DNA of 64,000 bases from Nocardioides luteus. Its GTDB lineage: Bacteria; Actinomycetota; Actinomycetes; Propionibacteriales; Nocardioidaceae. Location of the stretch: contig NZ_JADOVJ010000001.1 in the NCBI RefSeq assembly GCF_015752315.1, forward strand, positions 2,968,501 to 3,032,500, in the 5' to 3' direction. The notes beneath the pieces are model-generated. The model worked only from the letters and a program-made list of their open reading frames with translations. It had not been told where the DNA came from and did not search any database. Position numbers and translations under genes: made by a program. Shown piece by piece: positions 34,158 through 41,784 of this stretch (position 1 is the stretch's first letter; the number at the start of each line of letters is the position of its first letter).

Positions 34158-35372
34158 CTAGATCCCTCCTACGAAGCGGCCCGGGCTGAGCCGGTGGTCG
34201 GGGTCGAACTCGTCCTTGACCCGGCGCATCAGCTCCAGCGCCGGCACCGGCCCCCACAGGTCCAGCTGCTCCTTGATCGCCTGCGGGGCGTCGAGCACCA
34301 CGGTGCTGCCGCCGTGACGACCGGTGGTCTCGCGCAGCCGCGCGAGAACCCCACGGATCTCGGTGATGACCCGGTCGGCGGGGACGGCGACGTACGCGAC
34401 GCCGACGCCGGCCGAGCCGCGCAGCCCGAGCCCGCCGGCGGCCTCGATGACGTCGGCCAGACCGGAGAGCCGGAAGGTCACCTTGATCCTGACGTGCCTG
34501 TCGCTGGTGTCGCCCCACGGGTACCGGCCCCAGCCGGCGGGCGGCCGGTCGCTGATCTCGGCGCCGGGAAGCAGCTGCTTCAGGACGGCCGTACGTCCCG
34601 CCACGCCCTCCGGGCGTCCCTCGACCAGCACGTCGACCTGCAGCCCGTCAGCGGTGGCGTCCACCTCGAGACCGGAGGGCACCGTCTGGGAGTGCAGGAC
34701 CGCCTGGGTGAGCTCGGCGGCGTGCGCCGCGTCGCGCGCGGCGACGCCGACCCAGCGTCGGCTCTGCGGGACCGGGTGGAGCCGGAAGGTCGCCTCGGTG
34801 ACCACCGCGAGCGTGCCCATCGAGCCGACCAGGAGCTTGCCGACGTCGTAGCCGGCGACGTTCTTGACGACCTTGCCACCGGCCTTGGCGACCACGCCGT
34901 CGGCGCGCACCATCGTCACCCCGATGAGCAGGTCGCGCATGGTGCCGGCGAGCATCCGCAACGGGCCGCTGGTGTTGGCCGCCAGGGTGCCGCCGACGGT
35001 CGCGCCGGCCAGGGTCTCGTCGAGCGCGAGGCGCTGGTCGGCGGTGGCGACCTGCTCGTTCAGCCGGGCCAGCGGCGTGCCGGCTCCGACGGTGGCGATC
35101 AGGTCGCCGGAGGCGTGCTCGATCACCTGGTCCAGCGCGGAGAGGTCGAGCAGGATGTCGGCCGAGGTCGGCGGGTTGCCCCAGCGCAGCTTGGTGCCGG
35201 CTCCGGTCGGGACCACGGACTCCCCCGCCGACGCCGCGGCGCGCATGATCTCGGCGACCTCGGCGGTGCTCGCCGGGCGCTCGATGCGGCCGGGGCGTAC
35301 GCCGGAGATGGACCGTGTTGGTCTCGACACGCTCGCTTCGCTCGCGGCTCGACCGGCGATGGAATCGCTCAT
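34158..35372 (-). CDS. glcE: Glycolate oxidase FAD-binding subunit (GlcE type)
   Basis: 404 residues from ATG 35372, which overlaps the glcD stop (TGATG). The FAD-binding_4 (PCMH) fold is visible in ESVVPTGAGTKLRWGN, GATVGGTLAANTSGP and NVAGYDVGKLLVGSMG. The N-terminal 15 or so residues (after MSDSI) are encoded by a REP-like 35-bp repeat, unusual for the family, so the true N-terminus may have been altered by its insertion. It is a partner of GlcD and GlcF in glycolate oxidation to glyoxylate. Confidence 0.9.
   Translation of the reverse strand: MSDSIAGRAASEASVSRPTRSISGVRPGRIERPASTAEVAEIMRAAASAGESVVPTGAGTKLRWGNPPTSADILLDLSALDQVIEHASGDLIATVGAGTPLARLNEQVATADQRLALDETLAGATVGGTLAANTSGPLRMLAGTMRDLLIGVTMVRADGVVAKAGGKVVKNVAGYDVGKLLVGSMGTLAVVTEATFRLHPVPQSRRWVGVAARDAAHAAELTQAVLHSQTVPSGLEVDATADGLQVDVLVEGRPEGVAGRTAVLKQLLPGAEISDRPPAGWGRYPWGDTSDRHVRIKVTFRLSGLADVIEAAGGLGLRGSAGVGVAYVAVPADRVITEIRGVLARLRETTGRHGGSTVVLDAPQAIKEQLDLWGPVPALELMRRVKDEFDPDHRLSPGRFVGGI
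35320..35354. repeat. REP-like palindromic repeat inside the start of glcE
   Basis: GGTCTCGACACGCTCGCTTC followed by GCTCGCGGCTCGACC: imperfect inverted arms and the tandem CGCTCGC-TTC-GCTCGCG core. Elements of this type are abundant in intergenic regions of some actinobacteria (general knowledge). Here it is translated as part of the glcE N-terminus (RAASEASVSRPT). Confidence 0.6.
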
Positions 35373-36838
35373 CAGAAGACCTCCGCGACGCCGGCCTGCT
35401 GCAGCGGGTGCGCGCCCTGACGCCGGCCCGGGCGCTCTCCGCACAGGCGTGGGGTCGGGAAGATCTTGCCCGGGTTGGAGATCCGGTCCGGGTCGAAGGC
35501 GCACCGGACGAGCTGCATGGTGTCGAGGTCGTCAGCGGCGTACATCTTCGGCATGTGGCCCGCCTTGTCGGCGCCGACGCCGTGCTCGCCGGTGATCGAG
35601 CCGCCGTGCTGCAGGCAGAGGTCGAGGATCCCGCGGCTGACCTCCTCGGCGGCGTCCCCGGCGCCGGGGACGGCGTCGTCGAAGAGCACCAGCGGATGCA
35701 GGTTGCCGTCGCCTGCATGGAAGACGTTGGCGACGCGTACGCCGGAGCGCTCGGAGAGCTCCGCGATCGCCCGCAGCACCTCGGGCAGGGCGGTCCGCGG
35801 GATGACGCCGTCCTGCACGATGTAGTCGGGGCTGATCCGGCCGACGGCGGCGAAGGCGGACTTGCGACCCTTCCAGATCAGGAACCGCTCCTCGGCGGTC
35901 TTCGCGGTGCGGATCTCGAAAGCGCCGGTCTCCTCGCAGAACCGGACCACGTCGGCGTACTCCGCGTCCACCTCGGCGGCCGGACCGTCCAGCTCGATGA
36001 CCAGCACCGCGCCCGCGCCGTCGGGATAGTTGCAGTGCACCGCGGCCTCGGCGGCCTCGATCGCGAGCGCGTCCATCATCTCGATCGCCGCCGGCACGAT
36101 GCCGGCCGCGATGATCGCGGACACCGCGGCACCGGCCCGGTCGGTGGAGTCGAAGCCCACCAGCAGAGTGACCACCTTCTCCGGCAGGCGCACCAACCGC
36201 ACCGTCACCTCGGTGACGATCCCGAGGGTGCCCTCCGAGCCGACGACGGCGCCGAGCAGGTCGTAGCCGGGACTGTCGGGAGCATCCCCGCCGAGGCGTA
36301 CGCGGTCGCCGTCGGCGGCCACGAACTCGGCGGCGAGCACGTGGTTGGTCGTGAAGCCGTACTTGAGGCAGTGGGCACCGCCGGAGTTCTCGGCGACGTT
36401 GCCGCCGATCGAGCAGACCTGCTGGCTGGAGGGGTCCGGCGCGTAGTAGTAGCCCTCCGGGGTCGCCGCCCGGGTGACGTCGAGGTTGATGACGCCGGGC
36501 TCGACGACGGCGCGCTGGTCCTCGCGCCGGACCTCCTTGATGGCCCGCAGCCGCGAGGTGACCACCAAGACACCCTCGGCGTGCGGCAGGCTGCCGCCGG
36601 AGAGCCCCGTGCCGGAGCCGCGGGCGACGTACGGGATCTGCAGCTCGGCACAGCACCGGACGATCGCGGCGAGCTGCTCGGCGGTCTCCGGGATCACCAC
36701 GAGCGCCGGGGTGACCCGGTAGTGGGCCAGCCCGTCGCACTCGTACGTCCGCAGCCTGGCGTGGTCGGTGATCACGCCGTCCTCGGGGAGGAGCGCCCGC
36801 GCCCGCCGGATCAGAGTCTCCAGAGGTGTCAGGCCCAT
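35372..36838 (-). CDS. glcD: Glycolate oxidase FAD-linked catalytic subunit
   Basis: 488 residues from ATG 36838, with GAGGGAA upstream. The N-terminal FAD-binding_4 domain has PYVARGSGTGLSGG and GGNVAENSGGAHCLKYG. The C-terminal FAD-oxidase_C domain has FHAGDGNLHPLV and the terminal GEHGVGADK box. It oxidises glycolate (or a 2-hydroxy acid such as D-lactate) to the keto acid. It heads the glcD-glcE-glcF-permease operon; the aspA stop lies 90 bases upstream. Confidence 0.94.
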   Translation of the reverse strand: MGLTPLETLIRRARALLPEDGVITDHARLRTYECDGLAHYRVTPALVVIPETAEQLAAIVRCCAELQIPYVARGSGTGLSGGSLPHAEGVLVVTSRLRAIKEVRREDQRAVVEPGVINLDVTRAATPEGYYYAPDPSSQQVCSIGGNVAENSGGAHCLKYGFTTNHVLAAEFVAADGDRVRLGGDAPDSPGYDLLGAVVGSEGTLGIVTEVTVRLVRLPEKVVTLLVGFDSTDRAGAAVSAIIAAGIVPAAIEMMDALAIEAAEAAVHCNYPDGAGAVLVIELDGPAAEVDAEYADVVRFCEETGAFEIRTAKTAEERFLIWKGRKSAFAAVGRISPDYIVQDGVIPRTALPEVLRAIAELSERSGVRVANVFHAGDGNLHPLVLFDDAVPGAGDAAEEVSRGILDLCLQHGGSITGEHGVGADKAGHMPKMYAADDLDTMQLVRCAFDPDRISNPGKIFPTPRLCGERPGRRQGAHPLQQAGVAEVF

Positions 36839-36884
36839 CGTTCCCTCGATTTCGTATCGCGGAATCTTCCTTCTGCCCCCTGGA

Positions 36885-36914
36885 ACTTTAGGGCACAGAG
36901 GGCAGTGAGGGCAA
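36885..36914 (-). promoter_or_regulatory. Possible promoter of the glycolate operon
   Basis: On the minus strand, TTGCCC (36914-36909) and TAAAGT (36890-36885) are 18 bases apart. The -10 lies in a loop flanked by TGCCCT/AGGGGGCA, which might be an operator. Distance to the glcD start is about 40 bases. Confidence 0.35.
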
Positions 36915-36928
36915 TGGTTTGCTGTGAC

Positions 36929-38362
36929 TCACGTCACCAACTGTCCCGGGTCGGCCGGGTCGACCGTCCCGGGCTGGGCGAGCTGCTCCGGCCGGAGCAG
37001 GTGCGCGAGCCGCTCCGGCGAGATCAGGTTGCGCTCGAGGATCAGCTCGGCGACGCCACGACCGCTGCGGAGCGCCTCGCGGGCGATCTCGGTCGCGGCG
37101 ACGTACCCGATCTCCGGGTTGAGCGCGGTGACGAGCCCGATGGAGCGCTCGACCTGGGCACGGGTCAGCTCTGCGTTGACCGTGATGCCACGTACGCAGC
37201 GCTCGGCGAGCACGCGGCACGCGGCGGCCAGGTGGGTGATGCTGGCGACCAGGGAGTGCAGGATGACCGGCTCGAAGGCGTTGAGCTGGAGCTGGCCCGC
37301 CTCGGCGGCCATGGTGACGGTGACGTCGTTGCCGATCACCTCGAACGCGACCTGGTTGACGACCTCCGGGATGACCGGGTTGACCTTGCCCGGCATGATC
37401 GAGGACCCGGCCTGGACCGGCGGCAGGTTGATCTCACCGAGCCCGGCTCGCGGCCCGGAGGAGAGCAGCCGCAGGTCGTTGCAGGTCTTGGATACCTTGA
37501 CCGCGACCCGCTTGAGCACGCCGGAGAGGTGGACGAACGCCCCGCAGTCCTGGGTCGCCTCGATCAGGTCCGGCGCGGTGATCAGCGGCAGGCCGGTGAT
37601 CTCGGCGAGGTGACGACGGGCGATCTCGGCATAGCCCGCGGGCGCGTTGAGCCCGGTGCCGATCGCGGTCGCGCCCAGGTTGATCTCGTGCAGCAGGGTG
37701 ACGGCCTCCTGCAGCCGGAGCCGGTCCTCCCCCAGCATCACCGCGTAGGTGCGGAACTCCTGGCCGACGGTCATCGGCACGGCGTCCTGGAGCTGCGTAC
37801 GTCCCATCTTGAGGATGCCGGCGAACTCCTCGGCCTTCGCGGCGAAGGCGTCCTCGAGGACGCGCATGGCGTCGGCGAGCGCGCCGACCGCGATGATGGT
37901 CGCGATGTTGACGGCGGTGGGATAGGCGTCGTTGGTCGACTGGCTGAGGTTGACGTGCTCGTTGGGGTGGAGGTGGCCGTAGCTGCCCTTCTCGTGGCCG
38001 AGCAGCTCGAGGGCCCGGTTGGCGATGACCTCGTTGGCGTTCATGTTGGTCGAGGTGCCGGCGCCACCCTGGATGACGTCGACGACGAACTGGTCGTGCA
38101 GCTTCCCGGTGCGGATCTCCTGGCACGCGGACGCGATCGCCCCGGCACGTTCGGGGTCGAGGAGGCCGAGCTCGAGGTTGGCGAGCGCGGCGGCCTCCTT
38201 GACGGCGCTGAGCGCGTTCACCAGGTGCGGGTAGGTGCCGATCGTGGTGCCGGTGATGGGGAAGTTCGCGCGGGCGCGGGCGGTGTGGACGCCCCAGTAC
38301 GCCTCCGCGGGGACGTCGAGATCGCCGAGCAGGTCGTGCTCGCGCCGGGTCGGTGGGGTCAT
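36929..38362 (-). CDS. aspA: Aspartate ammonia-lyase
   Basis: 477 residues from ATG 38362, overlapping the asparaginase stop (ATGA). Fumarase/aspartase family blocks: THMNVNEV-like region NMNANEVIANRALELLG, SQSTNDAYPTAVNIA and the signature GSSIMPGKVNPVIPE. It converts aspartate to fumarate and ammonia. With the asparagine permease and asparaginase upstream, the operon gives complete use of asparagine as carbon and nitrogen source. Confidence 0.94.
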   Translation of the reverse strand: MTPPTRREHDLLGDLDVPAEAYWGVHTARARANFPITGTTIGTYPHLVNALSAVKEAAALANLELGLLDPERAGAIASACQEIRTGKLHDQFVVDVIQGGAGTSTNMNANEVIANRALELLGHEKGSYGHLHPNEHVNLSQSTNDAYPTAVNIATIIAVGALADAMRVLEDAFAAKAEEFAGILKMGRTQLQDAVPMTVGQEFRTYAVMLGEDRLRLQEAVTLLHEINLGATAIGTGLNAPAGYAEIARRHLAEITGLPLITAPDLIEATQDCGAFVHLSGVLKRVAVKVSKTCNDLRLLSSGPRAGLGEINLPPVQAGSSIMPGKVNPVIPEVVNQVAFEVIGNDVTVTMAAEAGQLQLNAFEPVILHSLVASITHLAAACRVLAERCVRGITVNAELTRAQVERSIGLVTALNPEIGYVAATEIAREALRSGRGVAELILERNLISPERLAHLLRPEQLAQPGTVDPADPGQLVT

Positions 38363-39363
38363 GGCTTCTCCGTCGGGTCGAGAGCGGTCGGGGTGAGCGC
38401 GGCGGCCGGGCGCAGCGCGGCGGGCGCGAACGGGGCGAGCACGTCGGGGTCGACGCCGCCCGCGGCCAGCAGGGCGAGCAGCGCGGGCAGGCGGGCCCGA
38501 TCGGCGCCGTCGGCGACCTTGAGCGCGAGGCTGGTGCCGTCGGGCAGGGCGGCGATCTGGACGCCTTCGAAGCCGTCCTTGGCCAGCAGGCCGGGCACGG
38601 CCTGCATCAGGGCGGTGACGTCGCGGCGGTGGCCGGCGACCATCTCGGGGTGGCGGCGCATCGCCGCGGCGACCCGGTGCTCCGCGCTGCCCTCGGGGGC
38701 GAGCACGAGGCTCCGGGCGGCGCGCGCGAGGCCGTGCAGCGAGATCCCGAACAGCGGGGTGCCGCAGCCGTCGGCGGTCACCGTCGCGACCCGCTGCCCG
38801 GTGAGCTCCTCGACGGTGGCTCGGATGACCTCCTGGAGCGGGTGCGCGGGATCGAGGTAGCGATCGTGCGCCCACCCCGCGGCGGCGCAGGTCGCGACCA
38901 TCGCGGCGTGCTTGCCCGAGCAGTTGTGCGCGAGCCGGCTGCGCTGCCCGTCGGCGCGCAGCCAGGCCTCGCGCTCGACCGGGTCGTAGGGCAGGTCCGG
39001 CGGGTTCTGCAGGGCGTCCTCGCCGAGGCCGGCGGAGGCCAGCAGCCGGCGGGCTCCGGTCTGGTGGACCACCTCGCCGGAGTGGCTGGCCGCGGCGAGC
39101 GCGAGCAGGTCGTCGCCGACGTCGAGCCCGGCGCGCACCATCGCCACCGCCTGCATCGGCTTGGCCGCCGAGCGCGGGTAGAACGCGGCCTCGATGTCAC
39201 CGACGGCCAGGCGTACCCGGCCCTCGGGGTCGAGGAGGACGGCCGAGCCGTGGTGCACGCCTTCGACCATCTCGCCGCGCCAGACCTCGACCAGAGGCTG
39301 GTGGGCCGGCACTCGCATCGGAGCCGCGTCGGCGACCGGTGTCACGAGGTGGGGCAGGCTCAT
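38359..39363 (-). CDS. Asparaginase (asparaginase II family)
   Basis: 334 residues, from ATG 39363 overlapping the permease stop by one base (TGATG). The family is recognised from YPRSAAKPMQAVAMV, HNCSGKHAAMVATC and TADGCGTPLFGISL, typical of the Rhizobium/Bradyrhizobium-type asparaginase II group rather than the E. coli type. It hydrolyses asparagine to aspartate and ammonia in the cytoplasm, feeding AspA. Confidence 0.92.
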   Translation of the reverse strand: MSLPHLVTPVADAAPMRVPAHQPLVEVWRGEMVEGVHHGSAVLLDPEGRVRLAVGDIEAAFYPRSAAKPMQAVAMVRAGLDVGDDLLALAAASHSGEVVHQTGARRLLASAGLGEDALQNPPDLPYDPVEREAWLRADGQRSRLAHNCSGKHAAMVATCAAAGWAHDRYLDPAHPLQEVIRATVEELTGQRVATVTADGCGTPLFGISLHGLARAARSLVLAPEGSAEHRVAAAMRRHPEMVAGHRRDVTALMQAVPGLLAKDGFEGVQIAALPDGTSLALKVADGADRARLPALLALLAAGGVDPDVLAPFAPAALRPAAALTPTALDPTEKP

Positions 39364-40790
39364 CACACCTCCATCGCGGAGGTGTCGATACGGTCGCGGA
39401 CGAGGAACCAGCCGCCGACCAGCGCGACCAGCAGCACCGGCATCGCGAGCAGGGTGATCCGGCCGACGTGGTCGAAGAACATCAGGATCAGGACGAGGGC
39501 GAGGAACGCCAGCGCGATGAACTGCGGCACCGGCGACCGCGGCACCCGGAACGCCGGACGCTCGAGCTCTCCGGCGCGAGTGCGGCGGACGAAGATCGTG
39601 TGGCTGATCAGGATGATCGCCCAGGTCGCGATGATGCCGACCGAGGCCAGGTTGAGGACGATCTCGAACGCCTGGGCGGGCACGACGTAGTTGAGCCCGA
39701 CACCGAGGACGCAGACCGCAGCGGTCATCAGGATCCCGCCGTACGGCACCTTGTGACGGTTCATCGAGGCGGCGAAGCGGGGCGCGGTGCCGGCGGCGGC
39801 GAGCGAGCGCAGGATCCGGCCGGTGGAGTAGAGGCCGGAGTTGAGGCTCGACATCGCGGCGGTGAGGACCACCAGGTTCATCACGTCGCCCGCACCGGGC
39901 ACGCCGACCCGCGACAGCACGGTCACGAACGGGCTCTCGTCGGCCGAGTAGGCCGACCACGGCAGCAGCATCGCGAGCAGGACGACCGAGCCGACGTAGA
40001 AGATCCCGATGCGCCAGATGATGGTGTTGATGGCCCGGGGCATGACGCGGCGCGGGTCCGCGGTCTCGCCGGCGGCGACGCCGACCAGCTCGATGGACGC
40101 GTAGGCGAAGATGACGCCCTGGATGACCAGGACCATCGGGAGCACGCCGGAGGGGAACATGCCGCCGTGGTCGAGGATCAGCTGCGGTCCGGGGGTGGTG
40201 CCGTCGATCGGGTGCCGGGTCACGATGAGCACGATCGCGATCGCCATGAAGACCACCAGGGTGGCCACCTTGACGAGTGCGAACCAGAACTCCATCTCCC
40301 CGAACAGGCGGACCGAGAGCAGGTTGAGGGTCAGCACGATCACCAGGGCGCCCAGGGCGAGCACCCATTGCGGGACCGGCGCGAAGAACGACCAGTAGTG
40401 GGCGTAGAGCGCGATCGCGGTGATGTCCGCGATGCCGGTGGTCGACCAGTTCAGGAAGTACATCCAGCCGGCGGTGTAGGCGCCCTTCTCGCCGAGGAAC
40501 TCGCGGGCGTAGGAGACGAAGGCTCCCGACGAGGGACGGTAGAGGATCAGCTCACCGAGGCAGCGCACCACGATGAACGCGACGAGCCCGCACGCGGCGT
40601 ACGCGATGGCGAGGGAGGGACCTGCGCTGGCCAGCCGCCCGCCCGCGCCGAGGAACAGGCCGGTGCCGATGGCACCCCCGATCGCGATCATCGTGATGTG
40701 GCGCGGCGTCAGCGACTTTCCGTAGCCGTCGTCGCCGGCGTCGGTGATCTGAGGTGTTGCTTCGGTGCCAGTGGAGGATGGCAGTGTCAT
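39363..40790 (-). CDS. ansP: Amino-acid permease, probably L-asparagine
   Basis: 475 residues with 12 predicted membrane segments, of the amino-acid/polyamine/organocation superfamily. The N-terminal signature is LTPRHITMIAIGGAIGTGLF, with GELILYRPSSGAFVSYAREF after it, as in AnsP/GabP permeases. It starts at ATG 40790, overlapping the GntR stop (ATGA). Specificity for asparagine rests on the operon (asparaginase, aspartase); gene symbol accordingly tentative. Confidence 0.88.
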   Translation of the reverse strand: MTLPSSTGTEATPQITDAGDDGYGKSLTPRHITMIAIGGAIGTGLFLGAGGRLASAGPSLAIAYAACGLVAFIVVRCLGELILYRPSSGAFVSYAREFLGEKGAYTAGWMYFLNWSTTGIADITAIALYAHYWSFFAPVPQWVLALGALVIVLTLNLLSVRLFGEMEFWFALVKVATLVVFMAIAIVLIVTRHPIDGTTPGPQLILDHGGMFPSGVLPMVLVIQGVIFAYASIELVGVAAGETADPRRVMPRAINTIIWRIGIFYVGSVVLLAMLLPWSAYSADESPFVTVLSRVGVPGAGDVMNLVVLTAAMSSLNSGLYSTGRILRSLAAAGTAPRFAASMNRHKVPYGGILMTAAVCVLGVGLNYVVPAQAFEIVLNLASVGIIATWAIILISHTIFVRRTRAGELERPAFRVPRSPVPQFIALAFLALVLILMFFDHVGRITLLAMPVLLVALVGGWFLVRDRIDTSAMEV

Positions 40791-41509
40791 CGGTCGGTGT
40801 TCCTGTCGGTGGTGGGGTCGCGGACGATGTCTCCGAGCGCGCCGTCGACGTGCTCGAGGTGGGCACGCATGGCCGCCTCGGCGGTCTCCGAGGAGCCCGA
40901 GGCGATGGCGTCGACGATCAGGCGGTGCTCGGCGTCGGAGGCCGTACGCCGCGTGTCGTCGAGCTTGTTGAGCAGCGCGGACTGGGTGGCGAGGGCCTCG
41001 CGGATCTCCTCGATCACCTTTCCGAAGACGGGGTTGGCCGAGGCGCGGGCGATGGCGATGTGGAACAGCGAGTCGAGGGCGACCCAGACCGCACCGTCCT
41101 CCTCGCGCTCCATCCGCTCGAGCAGGCTGCGCATCTCGTCGAGGTCGTCGCCGCTGTGCCGGGCCGCGGCGTAGCCGGCCGCCGGCACCTCGACATGTCG
41201 GCGTGCCTCGACCAGGTCACGTGCGGAGTAGCTGCCGAACGTCGGGTTGTCGGCGGCCCGGTCGGAGACGACGAACGTGCCTCGCCCCGACTGGGACTCC
41301 GTCATGCCGAGCGCCTGCAGCGCTCGTAGGGCCTCCCGGACGACCGGGCGGCTGACCCCGAAATCGCGGACCAGGGTCGCCTCGGACGGCAGCCGGGTGC
41401 CCACCGGGAAGGTGCCGGACTCGATCTCCGAGCGCAGCTCGGCGAGGACGAGGTCCATGGCGCTGGCACGCCGAATCGGTTTGACTGTTTGCCTGTCAGA
41501 CAGGTTCAT
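40787..41509 (-). CDS. GntR-family regulator (FadR subfamily) of the asparagine operon
   Basis: 240 residues. The N-terminal wHTH reads GTRLPSEATLVRDFGVSRPVVREALRALQ (two helices of the FadR type), and the C-terminal FCD ligand domain contains DSLFHIAIARAS and the metal-binding His pattern ending AMRAHLEHVD. ATG 41509 is used, but ATG 41458 (MDLVLAEL) is equally plausible, because the palindrome CCTGTCAGACAGG, a FadR-type operator, would then lie in front of the gene. It leads the ansP-asparaginase-aspA operon. Confidence 0.9.
   Translation of the reverse strand: MNLSDRQTVKPIRRASAMDLVLAELRSEIESGTFPVGTRLPSEATLVRDFGVSRPVVREALRALQALGMTESQSGRGTFVVSDRAADNPTFGSYSARDLVEARRHVEVPAAGYAAARHSGDDLDEMRSLLERMEREEDGAVWVALDSLFHIAIARASANPVFGKVIEEIREALATQSALLNKLDDTRRTASDAEHRLIVDAIASGSSETAEAAMRAHLEHVDGALGDIVRDPTTDRNTDR
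41492..41504. promoter_or_regulatory. FadR-type operator at the GntR start
   Basis: CCTGTCAGACAGG, arms CCTGTC/GACAGG around one base, fits the GT-N3-AC core of FadR-subfamily sites. On the minus strand TTGACA (41546-41541) lies upstream as a perfect -35, with a weak -10 CACACT 18 bases on. Binding would repress the asparagine operon. Confidence 0.6.
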
Positions 41510-41539
41510 GGCGATGAGTGTGAGGGGCGTCACCGTCGC

Positions 41540-41567
41540 CTGTCAACCCGGCCTGGCCTGATAGCGT
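41540..41567 (+). promoter_or_regulatory. Promoter of the ABC-F leader transcript
   Basis: CTGTCA (41540-41545), a 16-base spacer and TAGCGT (41562-41567). Transcription would begin at about 41574-41575, at the GTG of the leader ORF, so that ORF would be leaderless. The -35 overlaps the -35 of the divergent gntR promoter. Confidence 0.5.
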
Positions 41568-41574
41568 TGGGGGC

Positions 41575-41604
41575 GTGGGACTGATCGAGGTGGACAAGTT
41601 CTAG
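41575..41604 (+). CDS. Nine-residue leader peptide upstream of the ABC-F gene
   Basis: GTG 41575 opens a 10-codon frame ending in TAG: V-G-L-I-E-V-D-K-F. It has no separate ribosome site but lies at the predicted transcription start, as in leaderless actinobacterial mRNAs. Its stop codon forms the foot of the first of several hairpins that fill the 180 bases before the ABC-F start. The arrangement matches ribosome-mediated attenuation leaders of antibiotic-resistance genes. Expression is inferred only. Confidence 0.5.
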   Translation: MGLIEVDKF

Positions 41605-41761
41605 CCACCGCACTGCCGGTGGCTCTCGCCTGACGCGCTCGCGTCGGCATGCCGGCACGTCCGCCTCCGCGGACGCGCGATCACGACCCCTCGGTCGACC
41701 TCGCGGTGCATTCGCCATCGACTTGTCACCGATCCCGTCGCGCCCTCGTGGCGCTCGACGG
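41604..41761 (+). promoter_or_regulatory. Hairpin-rich leader of the ABC-F gene (putative attenuator)
   Basis: Stems: GCCACCG/CGGTGGC (41604-41623), GACGCG/CGCGTC (41632-41645), the palindrome CGGCATGCCG (41645-41654), CGTCCGC/GCGGACG (41658-41675), and CCGTC-GCGCC/GGCGC-TC-GACGG (41735-41761) just before the ribosome site GAGAAAGAGAA. Overlapping GC-rich segments permit alternative pairing depending on ribosome position on the leader ORF. Confidence 0.55.
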
Positions 41762-41784
41762 ATGAGAAAGAGAACCCACCGCGA

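Noticed and set aside
35315..38860. 1181-codon plus-strand open frame across glcD and aspA
   Set aside because: It runs antisense to two well-recognised enzymes; its length comes from GC-rich third-position bias, and it has low-complexity Asp/Arg/Gly-rich sequence.
41508..41561. Seventeen-codon frame MAMSVRGVTV... as the ABC-F leader peptide
   Set aside because: It lies upstream of and across the proposed promoter elements, so it would not be in the transcript; the GTG frame at 41575 fits better.
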